Assembly (NCBI RefSeq): GCF_013369485.1
Contig: NZ_JABWEB010000005.1
Span: forward strand, 1 to 64,000
Direction of reading: 5' to 3'
DNA length: 64,000 nucleotides
DNA from: Massilia sp. BJB1822
Lineage (GTDB): Bacteria; Pseudomonadota; Gammaproteobacteria; Burkholderiales; Burkholderiaceae_D
Below, piece after piece: positions 45,588 to 55,282 of the stretch. The position numbers were made by a program, and so were the translations under genes. The stretch's first letter is position 1. Every line of letters starts with the position of its first letter. The notes beneath the pieces were generated by a model. The model did not search any database. It was not told the origin of the DNA and was given only the letters and a program-made list of their open reading frames with translations.

Positions 45588-46076
45588 GTGACGATTTTCG
45601 ATTATCTGGTGATATTCGTGCTGATCGCCTCAGTGGTCATCAGCACCATGCGCGGCCTGGTGCGCGAGATGCTGTCGCTGGCCAGCTGGATTATTGCCTT
45701 TGTCGTCGCCAATGCCTACGGCGCCCAGCTGGCGCTGATGCTGCCGGCCTCCGTGCCGGGCGAGGTGCTGCGCCTGATCCTGGCCTTCATCGCCCTGTTT
45801 ATCGGCACGCGCATCTTGATGAGCTTACTCACGCTGGCCGTCGACGCCCTGATCAAGGCCGGCGGCCTGACCCTGGCCGACCGCGGCCTGGGCAGCCTGT
45901 TCGGCTTCGGCCGCGGCTTGCTGATCGTGCTGGCCGCCGTCATATTGTGCGGGATGACCACCATCCCGCAGCAGGATTTTTGGAAGAACGCGCTGTTGAG
46001 TCCCTTGGCGGAATCCGGCGCGCGTACCCTGAAACCTTTCCTGCCTGCTGAATACGCGCAGCATGTGCATTACTGA
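45588..46076 (+). CDS. cvpA: CvpA family membrane protein
   Basis: 162 aa with GTG start. Four TM helices (FDYLVIFVLIASVVISTM, LASWIIAFVVANAYG, LRLILAFIALFIGTRILM, LLIVLAAVILCGM) and the conserved GLVREMLSLASW loop identify CvpA, named for colicin V production in E. coli but broadly linked to envelope homeostasis. It lies 39 bp upstream of purF, the classical cvpA-purF pair. Confidence 0.93.
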   Translation: MTIFDYLVIFVLIASVVISTMRGLVREMLSLASWIIAFVVANAYGAQLALMLPASVPGEVLRLILAFIALFIGTRILMSLLTLAVDALIKAGGLTLADRGLGSLFGFGRGLLIVLAAVILCGMTTIPQQDFWKNALLSPLAESGARTLKPFLPAEYAQHVHY

Positions 46077-46115
46077 ATTCTTTAAATCCGTAGCACCAGT
46101 CTAGGAGCAGCTCCC

Positions 46116-47638
<1,523 letters not shown>

Positions 47639-47639
<1 letters not shown>

Positions 47640-48871
47640 TGAAGAACTACGGTTTCACCACCACCATCCTGCACAACGACCGTCAAAAAACGATCGAGCA
47701 GGGTTCGCTGCACAAGCCGGTGCACACCTCGGTCGCCTTCGGCTATGCTGATGCGCGCCAGCTGGCATCGGTCTTCCAGGGCAAGGAGCCGGGCTTTCGC
47801 TACGGCCGCCAGGGCAATCCCACCGTCTCGGCGCTGGAGGACAAGGTCAACCAGATGGAGCAGGGCGTGGCCACGCTATGCTTCTCGACCGGCATGGGCG
47901 CCATCGGCGCCGTGTTCCAGGCCTTGCTGCGCGCCGGCGACCATATGGTGTCCTCGGCCTTCCTGTTCGGGAACACCAACTCGATGTGGCAGACGGTGGC
48001 GGGGCAGGGCGTGGGCGTGGACTTTGTCGACGCCACCGACGTCGCCCATGTCGAAGCGGCGCTGAAGCCGGAAACGCGCATCGTCTTCGTTGAAACCGTG
48101 GCCAACCCGCGCACCCAGATCGCCGACCTGCAACGCATCGGCGAACTGTGCGCCCAGCGCGGCATTCTCTACGTGGTGGACAACACCATGACCACGCCCT
48201 ATCTGTTCCGTCCCAAGGATGTGGGTGCGGGCCTGGTGGTCAATTCGCTGACCAAATCGATCGGCGGTCATGGCAACGCCCTGGGCGGCAGTCTGACCGA
48301 CACCGGCGCCTACGACTGGAACAAGTTCCCGAATATTTACGAGAACTACAAGAAGGCCGCGCCGGCGCAATGGGGCATCGCCCAGATCCGCGCCAAAGGC
48401 TTGCGCGACTTCGGCGCGGCGCTGGGACCGGAAGCGGCCCACCACATTGCCGTCGGCGCCGAAACCCTGGCCCTGCGCATGGAGCGCACCTGCGCCAATG
48501 CCCTGGCCCTGGCGCGCCTGCTGGAGCAGGACGAGCGCGTGGCGGCCGTCTACTATCCCGGCCTGGAATCGCATCCCCAGCACGGCATCGCCAGCGAGCT
48601 GTTCAAGAGCTACGGCTCCCTGCTGAGCTTTGAGCTGAAAGACGGCATCGACTGCTTCGACTACCTGAACCGCCTGAAGCTGGCCGTGCCCGCCTCCAAC
48701 CTGGGCGATACGCGCACCCTGGTGATCCCGGTCGCCCACACCATCTTCTACGAAATGGGCGCCGAGCGCCGCGCCTCGATGGGCATCGCCGAATCCCTGA
48801 TCCGCGTCTCCGTCGGCATCGAAGACACGGCCGACCTGCTCGACGACTTCGCCAGCGCCCTCAACGCCTAA
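47639..48871 (+). CDS. Cys/Met metabolism PLP enzyme (cystathionine gamma-synthase family)
   Basis: 410 aa. PLP Lys is K206 in NSLTKSIGGHGNALGG; other family blocks PVHTSVAFGYAD, FRYGRQGNPTVSALEDKVN, CFSTGMGAIGAV, VDNTMTTPYLFRP and ESLIRVSVGIED. In this position after purF many Burkholderiales carry metZ (O-succinylhomoserine sulfhydrylase), but the N-terminus here differs from the standard MetZ sequence I know, so I leave the exact reaction open. Start codon overlaps the purF stop (TAATG), so expression is coupled. Confidence 0.9.
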
Positions 48872-48878
48872 CACGGCC

Positions 48879-48928
48879 CAGCCCGTGTCCACCGTGGGGT
48901 CAGACCCCAATCGGACACGAGCTCGGCT
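48879..48928. repeat. REP-like repeat copy 3
   Basis: GCCCGTGTCC (48881-48890) and GGACACGAGC (48913-48922) with one mismatch enclose GGGGTCAGACCCC. T-rich sequence (TTTTTGTTTTT) follows, so this copy may terminate the purF transcript. Confidence 0.8.
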
Positions 48929-48997
48929 GTTTTTGTTTTTCTTGCAAATGAAAAGTGATTAAATAGGCGGTATTGCAATCAAAACGAAAGGGAGACG

Positions 48998-49525
48998 ATG
49001 AAGCGGATTACTCTGGCACTGCTGGCCATGGCTTGCCTGTCGAATGCCTGGGCGGATGGGGCGCGCGCGGCGCGCCAGGCGGAGATCGATTTTTACTTGA
49101 GCCAGTATGAGGGCAGCGATGTGGGGCTGGAAAAGTTCCACTGCGCGCGGCCGGTCTTCCCCGAGCTGTCGCGCACCAAGGCGGAAATCGAGAAGGTGGG
49201 CCAGTCGGTCGATGCCTGGCTGGCTTGCTATAACCGCTTTGTCCAGGGCTTGAATGATTCCCTGCCGGTGGGGAAGGGCATTCCGGCCGAGCTGCAAGCC
49301 TTGATGACGCCGGCTGAACTGGCGCAGGCCAAGCAGCGCATGGGCCGGGTCTATCAGGTGGTGTCGGAGGAGGGCGAGGAGGCGCTGAAAGCCGTGCTGG
49401 CCGCCAGCGCGTCCTGGAAGGAGAAGACCGATGCCTATGTGAACGCCGAGGCGGCCAAGCTGAGTACGGTCAAGAACCATCAGGACACGGCCGAACGCAT
49501 GCGCATCCTGAAGGGCAAGCAGTAA
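48998..49525 (+). CDS. Hypothetical secreted protein
   Basis: 175 aa: signal peptide MKRITLALLAMACLSNAWA, then a hydrophilic, helical mature domain with two Cys (FHCARPVFPEL, WLACYNRF) that could form a disulfide. GGGAG precedes the ATG. No family recognised. Flanked by a REP-like element and, tail-to-tail with 6 bp between, by lexA. Confidence 0.75.
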   Translation: MKRITLALLAMACLSNAWADGARAARQAEIDFYLSQYEGSDVGLEKFHCARPVFPELSRTKAEIEKVGQSVDAWLACYNRFVQGLNDSLPVGKGIPAELQALMTPAELAQAKQRMGRVYQVVSEEGEEALKAVLAASASWKEKTDAYVNAEAAKLSTVKNHQDTAERMRILKGKQ

Positions 49526-49543
49526 GCTGGCTCAGTGCCAGCT
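49525..49543. terminator. Hairpin between convergent genes
   Basis: AGCTGGC (49525-49531), loop TCAGT, GCCAGCT (49537-49543). It overlaps both gene ends, including the lexA stop. Weak; no T-run. Confidence 0.35.
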
Positions 49544-50173
49544 GCGCAGCAGGCCGACAGCCAGGCCTTCGAGTGCGAATTCGTCGGCTTCGGGGTGGAC
49601 GGTGATGATCTTGAAGTCGGGATTTTCGGGCAGCAGCTCGATGGTGCTGCCGGTCTTGCGGTAGCGCTTGACCGTCACTTCGCTGCCGATGCGGGCCACG
49701 ACGATCTGGCCGTTCTTGGCGCTATCGACTTTTTTCACGGCCAGCAGGTCGCCATCCATGATGCCGATATCGCGCATCGATTCGCCGCGCACCTTGAGCA
49801 GGAAGTCGGGCTTGGCCGAGAACAGGGCCGGATCGACGTTGTAGCTGGTTTCCAGGTTTTCCTGCGCCAGGATGGGCGAGCCGGCGGCCACGCGGCCGAT
49901 GAGCGGCAGGGCCAAGAGCGGTGTGGCGGGCGCGGCCGGGGCGGCCGGCGCGTCGGCATGGCTGCCCAAGAGGCGGATGCCGCGCGAGGTGCCGGCCGTG
50001 ATTTCGATGGCGCCCTTGCGCGCCAGCGCCTTCAAATGCTCTTCGGCCGCATTGGCGGACTTGAAGCCCAGCTCGGCCGCAATCTCGGCGCGGGTGGGCG
50101 GGAAGCCGGTATTGGTGATGGCATCCTTGATCAGGTTGAGAATTTGTTCTTGCCTTGCAGTGAGCTTGATCAT
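49532..50173 (-). CDS. lexA: SOS repressor LexA
   Basis: 213 aa. Winged HTH (about 1-65: [39 protein letters not shown] read in parts) and S24 autoprotease domain with cleavage site A97-G98 (GRVAAGSP), nucleophile S132 (RGESMRD) and general-base K169 (TVKRY). RecA-stimulated self-cleavage derepresses SOS genes. The ATG at 50173 gives the standard MIKLTARQ start; the longer frame would cross the SOS boxes. Two LexA boxes lie directly upstream. Confidence 0.98.
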   Translation of the reverse strand: MIKLTARQEQILNLIKDAITNTGFPPTRAEIAAELGFKSANAAEEHLKALARKGAIEITAGTSRGIRLLGSHADAPAAPAAPATPLLALPLIGRVAAGSPILAQENLETSYNVDPALFSAKPDFLLKVRGESMRDIGIMDGDLLAVKKVDSAKNGQIVVARIGSEVTVKRYRKTGSTIELLPENPDFKIITVHPEADEFALEGLAVGLLRSWH

Positions 50174-50183
50174 GATGCGGTAG

Positions 50184-50216
50184 CTGTGGATATAGACAGA
50201 CTGTATTTTTGTACAG
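50184..50216. promoter_or_regulatory. Two tandem LexA (SOS) boxes
   Basis: CTGTGGATATAGACAG (50184-50199) and CTGTATTTTTGTACAG (50201-50216) each fit CTGT-N8-ACAG and are separated by one base. They lie 11-43 bp upstream of the lexA start on its coding strand, the arrangement for tight autorepression. Confidence 0.88.
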
Positions 50217-50308
50217 TGAGACGCCGATTGCAAGGGGATTTCTTGTTTTTGGCGAAATATTTTCATCTTGCTTCCCTCTGGGGACGCGGCGCGGCGCCCC
50301 GGGGCGGC

Positions 50309-50337
50309 TTGAGTTGGCGCGCAAAAGCTGCTATGCT
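50309..50337 (+). promoter_or_regulatory. Sigma-70-type promoter of the rpsF operon
   Basis: TTGAGT (50309-50314), 17-bp spacer, TATGCT (50332-50337). Transcription would start near 50344, giving a leader of about 68 nt. Confidence 0.6.
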
Positions 50338-50353
50338 TGCGGGCTTACCTCTT

Positions 50354-50381
50354 CCCACACTCGTCTTGACGCCGGGGTGGG
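50354..50381 (+). promoter_or_regulatory. Probable S6:S18-binding leader motif
   Basis: In the rpsF leader, CCCAC (50354-50358) pairs with GTGGG (50377-50381). An inner hairpin CGT-CTTG-ACG is followed by an unpaired CCG (50372-50374). A stem with a 3' bulge containing CCG is the hallmark of the known S6:S18 autoregulatory RNA in front of rpsF genes. Folding was done by eye. Confidence 0.5.
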
Positions 50382-50411
50382 CTATTTTTTACAGTCCTTA
50401 AGGGAGTTTTC

Positions 50412-50798
50412 ATGCGTCACTATGAAATCGTATTTATCGTCCATCCGGACCAAAGCGAGCAAGTGCCCGCGATGATCGAACGTTACAAAGCCAGCGTGAC
50501 CTCGCGCGGCGGTAACGTGCACCGCGTGGAAGATTGGGGCCGCCGTCAAATGGCGTACTCGATCCAGAAACTGGCTAAAGCACACTACATCTGCCTGAAC
50601 ATCGAGTGCGACAACGAGACCCTGGTCGAACTGGAAACCGCATTCAAATTCAATGATGCCGTGCTGCGTCACCTGACCGTGAAAATGAAGAAAGCGGAAA
50701 CCGCTCCTTCGCCGATGATGAAATCGGTACAGCGTGAAGACGCGGCCAAGAGCCATCGCGCCGAAGCCCCAGCCGCTCCTGCTGCCGCTGCTGCTTAA
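50412..50798 (+). CDS. rpsF: 30S ribosomal protein S6
   Basis: 128 aa. [21 protein letters not shown] (read in parts), [19 protein letters not shown] and [10 protein letters not shown] are S6 blocks. Binds S18 on the 30S platform. The C-terminal Ala/Pro-rich tail ([12 protein letters not shown]) resembles the variable S6 tail of other proteobacteria. AAGGGAG before the ATG. First gene of rpsF-priB-rpsR-rplI. Confidence 0.98.
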   Translation: MRHYEIVFIVHPDQSEQVPAMIERYKASVTSRGGNVHRVEDWGRRQMAYSIQKLAKAHYICLNIECDNETLVELETAFKFNDAVLRHLTVKMKKAETAPSPMMKSVQREDAAKSHRAEAPAAPAAAAA

Positions 50799-50816
50799 TT
50801 CTCTCCAGGAAAGCAA

Positions 50817-51107
50817 CTGAACCAGACACAGTTTGTCGCCCTCATCGCCGAACGGGAAATGCTGCGGTATACCCCGGCCGGCCTGCCGATCGTGAATGCT
50901 GTCTTGCAGCACCGTTCGCAGCAGATGGAGGCCGGCATTGCCCGCCTGACCGAGTTTGAAATTGCCGCGGTAGCCGCGGGCGAGATTTCGAACCGCTTCA
51001 GCCAGGCAGCCCTCGGGGGCATGTACGAGTTCAGGGGATTTCTGGCCAAGAAAAGCCGCAATAGCAAAAGCCTGGTGTTTCACATCATTGATTTTCGTGC
51101 TGTTTAA
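50817..51107 (+). CDS. priB: Primosomal replication protein PriB
   Basis: 96 aa if begun at CTG 50817 (AGGA 7 nt upstream). PriB is a single-strand-DNA-binding OB-fold protein that helps PriA reload DnaB. The N-terminal strand NQTQFVALIAEREML precedes RYTPAGLPIVNAVLQHRSQQ (read in parts), FEIAAVAAGEIS and KSLVFHIIDF. The first ATG in frame (50859) would remove the first OB strand, conserved in beta-proteobacterial PriB, so a non-ATG start is likely. It lies between rpsF and rpsR as usual. Confidence 0.9.
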   Translation: MNQTQFVALIAEREMLRYTPAGLPIVNAVLQHRSQQMEAGIARLTEFEIAAVAAGEISNRFSQAALGGMYEFRGFLAKKSRNSKSLVFHIIDFRAV

Positions 51108-51137
51108 CAGCGCAATTTTTAAATACAGGAGCCTAAA

Positions 51138-51428
51138 ATGGCATTCGGTAAAAAGTTCGACAAAAACAAGCTCAAGCTGAAAGAAAAGCGTAAGCAACAA
51201 AACCCTCTGTTCAAGCGTAAGAAGTTCTGCCGCTTCACCGCCGCTGGCGTGGTGCAAGTGGACTACAAAGATGTAGACACGCTGAAAGATTTCATCCAGG
51301 AAAACGGCAAGATCATGCCAGCCCGCCTGACCGGCACCAAGGCGCACTACCAGCGTCAAGTGGACACCGCTATCAAGCGCGCACGCTACCTGGCCCTGCT
51401 GCCTTACACCGATCTGCACCACGCTTAA
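51138..51428 (+). CDS. rpsR: 30S ribosomal protein S18
   Basis: 96 aa. [28 protein letters not shown] (read in parts) and [29 protein letters not shown] (read in parts) are S18 signatures. Partner of S6; together they may bind the rpsF leader. The N-terminus has an unusually Lys-rich stretch ([17 protein letters not shown]). AGGAG before the ATG. Confidence 0.98.
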   Translation: MAFGKKFDKNKLKLKEKRKQQNPLFKRKKFCRFTAAGVVQVDYKDVDTLKDFIQENGKIMPARLTGTKAHYQRQVDTAIKRARYLALLPYTDLHHA

Positions 51429-51459
51429 TTAGCGGTCAGATAAGATCCTGGAGAGAACT

Positions 51460-51912
51460 ATGCAAATCATTCTGTTGGAAAAAGTTGTTAACGTCGGCAA
51501 CCTGGGCGACGTGGTGAAAGTCAAGGACGGTTACGCCCGTAACTTCCTGATCCCGCAAAAGCTGGCCCGCCGCGCTACCGCTGCAGCCGTGGCTGAATTC
51601 GAAGTCAAACGCGCTGAACTGGAAAAAGCTGCTGCCGAGAAACTGGCTGCTGCACAAGCCCAAGGCGAAAAACTGGCTGGCATGACCGTGACCGTGTCGC
51701 AAAAAGCGGGCGTGGACGGCCGTCTGTTCGGTTCCGTGACCAACTTCGACATCGCTGAAGCCCTGAGCAAAGCTGGTTTCGCTGTGGAAAAAGCTGCCGT
51801 GCGCATGCCAACCGGCCCGCTGAAGGTCGTGGGCGAGCACCCAGTGTCCGTGGCACTGCACACCGACGTCGTGGTCGAAGTGACCGTGGCCGTCGTGGGC
51901 GAAGCTGCCTAA
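51460..51912 (+). CDS. rplI: 50S ribosomal protein L9
   Basis: 150 aa. N-terminal [21 protein letters not shown] (read in parts) and [15 protein letters not shown] give the rRNA-binding domain, a long helix joins to the C-terminal domain. Last gene of the ribosomal operon, closed by a strong terminator. Confidence 0.98.
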   Translation: MQIILLEKVVNVGNLGDVVKVKDGYARNFLIPQKLARRATAAAVAEFEVKRAELEKAAAEKLAAAQAQGEKLAGMTVTVSQKAGVDGRLFGSVTNFDIAEALSKAGFAVEKAAVRMPTGPLKVVGEHPVSVALHTDVVVEVTVAVVGEAA

Positions 51913-51957
51913 GTCTGGCCGGGATTTTCCTCCGCCAAGACTGTTGCACAAATAAGA

Positions 51958-51981
51958 AAGCCGGGTTCGCCCGGCTTTTTT
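51958..51981 (+). terminator. Intrinsic terminator of rpsF-rplI
   Basis: AAGCCGGG-TTCG-CCCGGCTT (51958-51977) followed by T-run to 51981. Confidence 0.95.
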
Positions 51982-52020
51982 ATTGCCAGCAAAAAACCAA
52001 ATCCGAGCACCGAACGCAGG

Positions 52021-52026
52021 TATAAT
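52021..52026 (+). promoter_or_regulatory. TATAAT -10 element of dnaB
   Basis: A perfect TATAAT ends 7 nt before the dnaB ATG (52034). The predicted start of transcription is at 52033-52034, so the mRNA would be leaderless or nearly so. No Shine-Dalgarno is present between the two, which agrees. Confidence 0.5.
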
Positions 52027-52033
52027 TCGCGCC

Positions 52034-53422
52034 ATGAACGCCGCCCCATCCGACCCGCAAGTCGACTCCCTGCGCATTCCGCCGCATTCCATCGAAGCAG
52101 AACAGTCCGTCATCGGCGGCCTGCTGCGCGATAACGCGGCCTGGGACCGTATTGCGGACTTCATGCACGCGGACGACTTTTACCGTTACGACCACCGCAT
52201 CATCTTCGAACAGATGATCCGCCTGATCAATGCGGGCAAGCCGGCTGACGTCATCACCGTCTTCGAAGCCTTGACCATGCTGGGCAAGGCCGACGAGGTG
52301 GGGGGCTTGGTGTACCTGAACGCGATGGCGCAGAACACGCCGTCGGCGGCGAATATCCGGCGCTACGCCGAGATCGTGCGCGACCGCGGCGTGCTGCGCA
52401 AGCTGATCACGGTGGCCGATGAAATCTCGGGCAACGCCTTCAATCCCCAAGGCAAGGAAGTCAAGCAGATGCTGGACGAGGCGGAGTCGAAAATCTTCGC
52501 CATCGCCGAGCAGGGCGCGCGCGGCTCCTCGGGCTGGACGGCGGTGCAGCCGCTCTTGACCCAGGTGGTCGAGCGCATCGACGAGCTGTACAGCCGCGAA
52601 AGCACCAGCGAAATCACGGGCGTGCCGACCGGCTTCATCGACCTGGACCGCATGACCTCGGGTCTGCAGCCGGGCGACCTGGTGATCGTGGCCGGCCGTC
52701 CGTCGATGGGTAAAACCGCGTTCTCGGTGAATATCGGCGAGAACGTGGCGATCGAAGCGGGCCTGCCCGTGGCCGTGTTCTCGATGGAGATGGGCGGCGC
52801 CCAGCTGGCCATGCGTATGCTCGGTTCGGTTGGCCAGCTTGACCAGCACCGTCTGCGGACCGGCAAGCTGATCGACGAGGATTGGCCGCGCCTGACGCAC
52901 GCCATCCAGAAGATGAACGAAGCCCAGCTCTACATCGACGAGACGCCGGCGCTGAACCCGATCGAGATGCGCGCCCGCGCCCGCCGTCTGGCGCGCCAGT
53001 GCGGCAAGCTCGGCCTGATCATCGTCGACTACCTGCAGCTGATGACGGGCAGCCAGGCGGGCGATAACCGCGCCGCCGAGATTTCCGAGATTTCGCGGAG
53101 CTTGAAAGGCCTGGCCAAGGAACTGCATTGCCCGGTCATCGCGCTGTCCCAGCTGAACCGCTCGCTGGAGCAGCGTCCCAACAAACGTCCCGTGATGTCC
53201 GACTTGCGCGAATCCGGCGCTATCGAACAGGATGCGGACGTCATCATCTTCCTGTACCGCGACGAGGTGTACAACCCCGATTCGCCGGACAAGGGGACCG
53301 CCGAGATCATTATCGGCAAACAGCGTAACGGTCCTATCGGCGCGATCCGTCTGACATGGATGGGCATGTATACCAAGTTTGGCAATTACAGCGGCAATCT
53401 GTCTATCTATCAGGGCGACTAA
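52034..53422 (+). CDS. dnaB: Replicative DNA helicase DnaB
   Basis: 462 aa, intein-free. N-terminal collar (PPHSIEAEQSVIGGLL), RecA-like motor with Walker A AGRPSMGKTAF (K227), Walker B LIIVDYLQLM, and ALSQLNRSLEQRPNKRPVMSDLRESGAIEQDADVI (read in parts) with the arginine finger region. Hexameric 5'-3' helicase at the fork. ATG 52034 gives the typical short N-terminus; the longer frame from 51983 includes the upstream promoter. Confidence 0.98.
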   Translation: MNAAPSDPQVDSLRIPPHSIEAEQSVIGGLLRDNAAWDRIADFMHADDFYRYDHRIIFEQMIRLINAGKPADVITVFEALTMLGKADEVGGLVYLNAMAQNTPSAANIRRYAEIVRDRGVLRKLITVADEISGNAFNPQGKEVKQMLDEAESKIFAIAEQGARGSSGWTAVQPLLTQVVERIDELYSRESTSEITGVPTGFIDLDRMTSGLQPGDLVIVAGRPSMGKTAFSVNIGENVAIEAGLPVAVFSMEMGGAQLAMRMLGSVGQLDQHRLRTGKLIDEDWPRLTHAIQKMNEAQLYIDETPALNPIEMRARARRLARQCGKLGLIIVDYLQLMTGSQAGDNRAAEISEISRSLKGLAKELHCPVIALSQLNRSLEQRPNKRPVMSDLRESGAIEQDADVIIFLYRDEVYNPDSPDKGTAEIIIGKQRNGPIGAIRLTWMGMYTKFGNYSGNLSIYQGD

Positions 53423-53486
53423 TACCCCCAGGCGGCCATGGACGGCGGCCTGTAGCAGTAAAACGAATCAACCAACGGAGAATAAA

Positions 53487-54113
53487 ATGTTTGGACGCTT
53501 GATGCCCACCGAGGGCAAGTTCTTTGATCTGTTCAACCAGCACGCCGAACTGTGCGTGAAGGGCGCGAAAGAGATGCTCGGTCTGATGACCAATTTCGAC
53601 GACCTGGAGAACCGCGTACACGCCATCGAAAGTATCGAAAAACAGGCCGACAAGATCACCTACACCTGCGTCGACCTGCTGCACAAGACCTTCATCACCC
53701 CGATCGACCGCGACGACATCCACAAGCTGATCACGCGCATGGACGACATCCTGGACCTGATGGAAGATGCCGGCCAGACCGTGTCCCTGTACGACCTGCA
53801 CTCCGTGACCCCGGAAGCCAAGCGCCTGGCCGAACTGGTGCTCGCTTGCACCGAGAAGGTCAAGGAAGCCGTGGCCCTGCTGCACAATATGGACAATGCG
53901 CGCCAGATCGTCGCCATCTGCGAAGAGATCGACCGCCTGGAATCGGACGCCGACCACGTGATGCGCGCCGCCATGTCCAAGCTGTTCCGCGACGAGCCGG
54001 ACGTGCGCAACCTGATCAAGATGAAAGCCATCTACGAAATCCTGGAAACGGTCACCGACCGCTGCGAAGACGTGGCCAATATCATCGAAGGCATCATCGT
54101 CGAGAACGCATAA
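53487..54113 (+). CDS. PhoU-like DUF47 protein (Pit accessory)
   Basis: 208 aa, all helical (MFGRLMPTEGKFFDLFNQHAE read in parts, IESIEKQADKITYTCVDLL, DRDDIHKLITRMDDILDLME read in parts, DRCEDVANIIEGIIVENA). The E-x3-D/H-rich helices are those of the DUF47/PhoU fold that binds metals. Such genes precede pit phosphate transporters and probably regulate them. GGAG before the ATG; 36 bp upstream of the transporter. Confidence 0.93.
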   Translation: MFGRLMPTEGKFFDLFNQHAELCVKGAKEMLGLMTNFDDLENRVHAIESIEKQADKITYTCVDLLHKTFITPIDRDDIHKLITRMDDILDLMEDAGQTVSLYDLHSVTPEAKRLAELVLACTEKVKEAVALLHNMDNARQIVAICEEIDRLESDADHVMRAAMSKLFRDEPDVRNLIKMKAIYEILETVTDRCEDVANIIEGIIVENA

Positions 54114-54149
54114 GCACGCGCCTGTCCTGAAAAGCTAAAAAAGATAACC

Positions 54150-55160
54150 ATGCAAACCCTCCAAATCAGCATCTATGCGCTGGCCTTGTTGATCTTCCTG
54201 GCGCTGGTGTTTGACTTCATGAACGGCTTCCATGATGCGGCCAATGCAATCGCCACGGTGGTCTCCACCGGCGTGCTGAAACCGCAGACCGCAGTGGCGA
54301 TGGCGGCCTTCTTCAACTTCATTGCCATCTTCATCGTCGGCCTGAAAGTGGCGACGACCATCGGCAAGGGCACCATCGATCCGGCCGTGGTCGACCATTA
54401 CGTGATCTTCGGCGCGCTGGTGGGCGCCATCGTGTGGAACCTGATCACTTGGTACTACGGCATTCCGTCCTCGTCCTCGCACGCCCTGATCGGCGGCCTG
54501 GTGGGCGCGGCCGTGGCCAAGTCCGGCACCGGCGCCCTGATTTCCGGCGGCCTGATCAAGACCGTCACCTTCATCGTGCTGGCGCCGCTGCTGGGCTTCG
54601 TGCTCGGTTCGGTCATCATGCTGATCGTTTCCTGGATCTTCGTGAAATCCACGCCGCGCAAGATCGACGGCTGGTTCCGCCGCCTGCAGCTGGCGTCGGC
54701 AGCCGGTTACAGCCTGGGCCACGGCGGCAACGATGCGCAGAAAACCATGGGCATCATCTGGATGCTGCTGATCGCTTCCGGCCACGTCGCCGCCAGCGAC
54801 GCCACGCCGCCGACCTGGGTCATCGTCTCCTGCTACGCGGCGATCAGCTTCGGCACGCTGTTTGGCGGCTGGCGCATCGTGAAAACCATGGGCCAGAAGA
54901 TCACCAAGCTGAAACCGGTGGGCGGCTTCTGCGCCGAAACCGGCGGCGCCATCACCCTGCTGATGGCTTCGTTCTGGGGCGTGCCGGTCTCGACCACCCA
55001 CACCATCACCGGCGCGATTGTCGGCGTCGGCTCGGCGCAAAAGATGTCCGCCGTGCGTTGGGGCGTGGCCGGCAACATCGTTTGGGCCTGGATCTTCACC
55101 ATCCCGGCGTCGGCTTTCGTCGCCGCGATCGCCTGGTGGATCGGCACCCACATCATGTAA
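54150..55160 (+). CDS. pit: Inorganic phosphate transporter, PiT family
   Basis: 336 aa, about ten TM helices. Both halves carry the PiT signature: FDFMNGFHDAANAIATVVSTG (read in parts) near the N-terminus and GHGGNDAQKTMGIIWML in the second half; ITWYYGIPSSSSHALIGGLVG and GVPVSTTHTITGAIVGVG are the paired re-entrant loops. Imports metal-phosphate complexes with protons or sodium. Operon with the DUF47 gene, ended by a bidirectional terminator. Confidence 0.96.
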   Translation: MQTLQISIYALALLIFLALVFDFMNGFHDAANAIATVVSTGVLKPQTAVAMAAFFNFIAIFIVGLKVATTIGKGTIDPAVVDHYVIFGALVGAIVWNLITWYYGIPSSSSHALIGGLVGAAVAKSGTGALISGGLIKTVTFIVLAPLLGFVLGSVIMLIVSWIFVKSTPRKIDGWFRRLQLASAAGYSLGHGGNDAQKTMGIIWMLLIASGHVAASDATPPTWVIVSCYAAISFGTLFGGWRIVKTMGQKITKLKPVGGFCAETGGAITLLMASFWGVPVSTTHTITGAIVGVGSAQKMSAVRWGVAGNIVWAWIFTIPASAFVAAIAWWIGTHIM

Positions 55161-55177
55161 GCAGCCAGCATCGGCAC

Positions 55178-55207
55178 AAAAAAGGGAGTCTTCGGACTCC
55201 CTTTTTT
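55178..55207. terminator. Bidirectional intrinsic terminator after pit
   Basis: GGGAGTC-TTCG-GACTCCC flanked by A6 on the left and T6 on the right works in both directions between two convergent genes. Confidence 0.95.
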
Positions 55208-55222
55208 CATCCCTACAGCCCA

Positions 55223-55265
55223 GCCCGTGTCCACTTTGGTGTCAGGCACCAGGGTGGACACGGGC
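55223..55265. repeat. REP-like repeat copy 4 (GGTGTC/GGCACC variant)
   Basis: Perfect arms GCCCGTGTCC (55223-55232) and GGACACGGGC (55256-55265) enclose TGGTG-TCAGG-CACCA (55237-55251). The outer arms match copies 2 and 3; the core differs in a compensated way. Confidence 0.85.
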
Positions 55266-55282
55266 CGTGCCGTAACTCGGCC

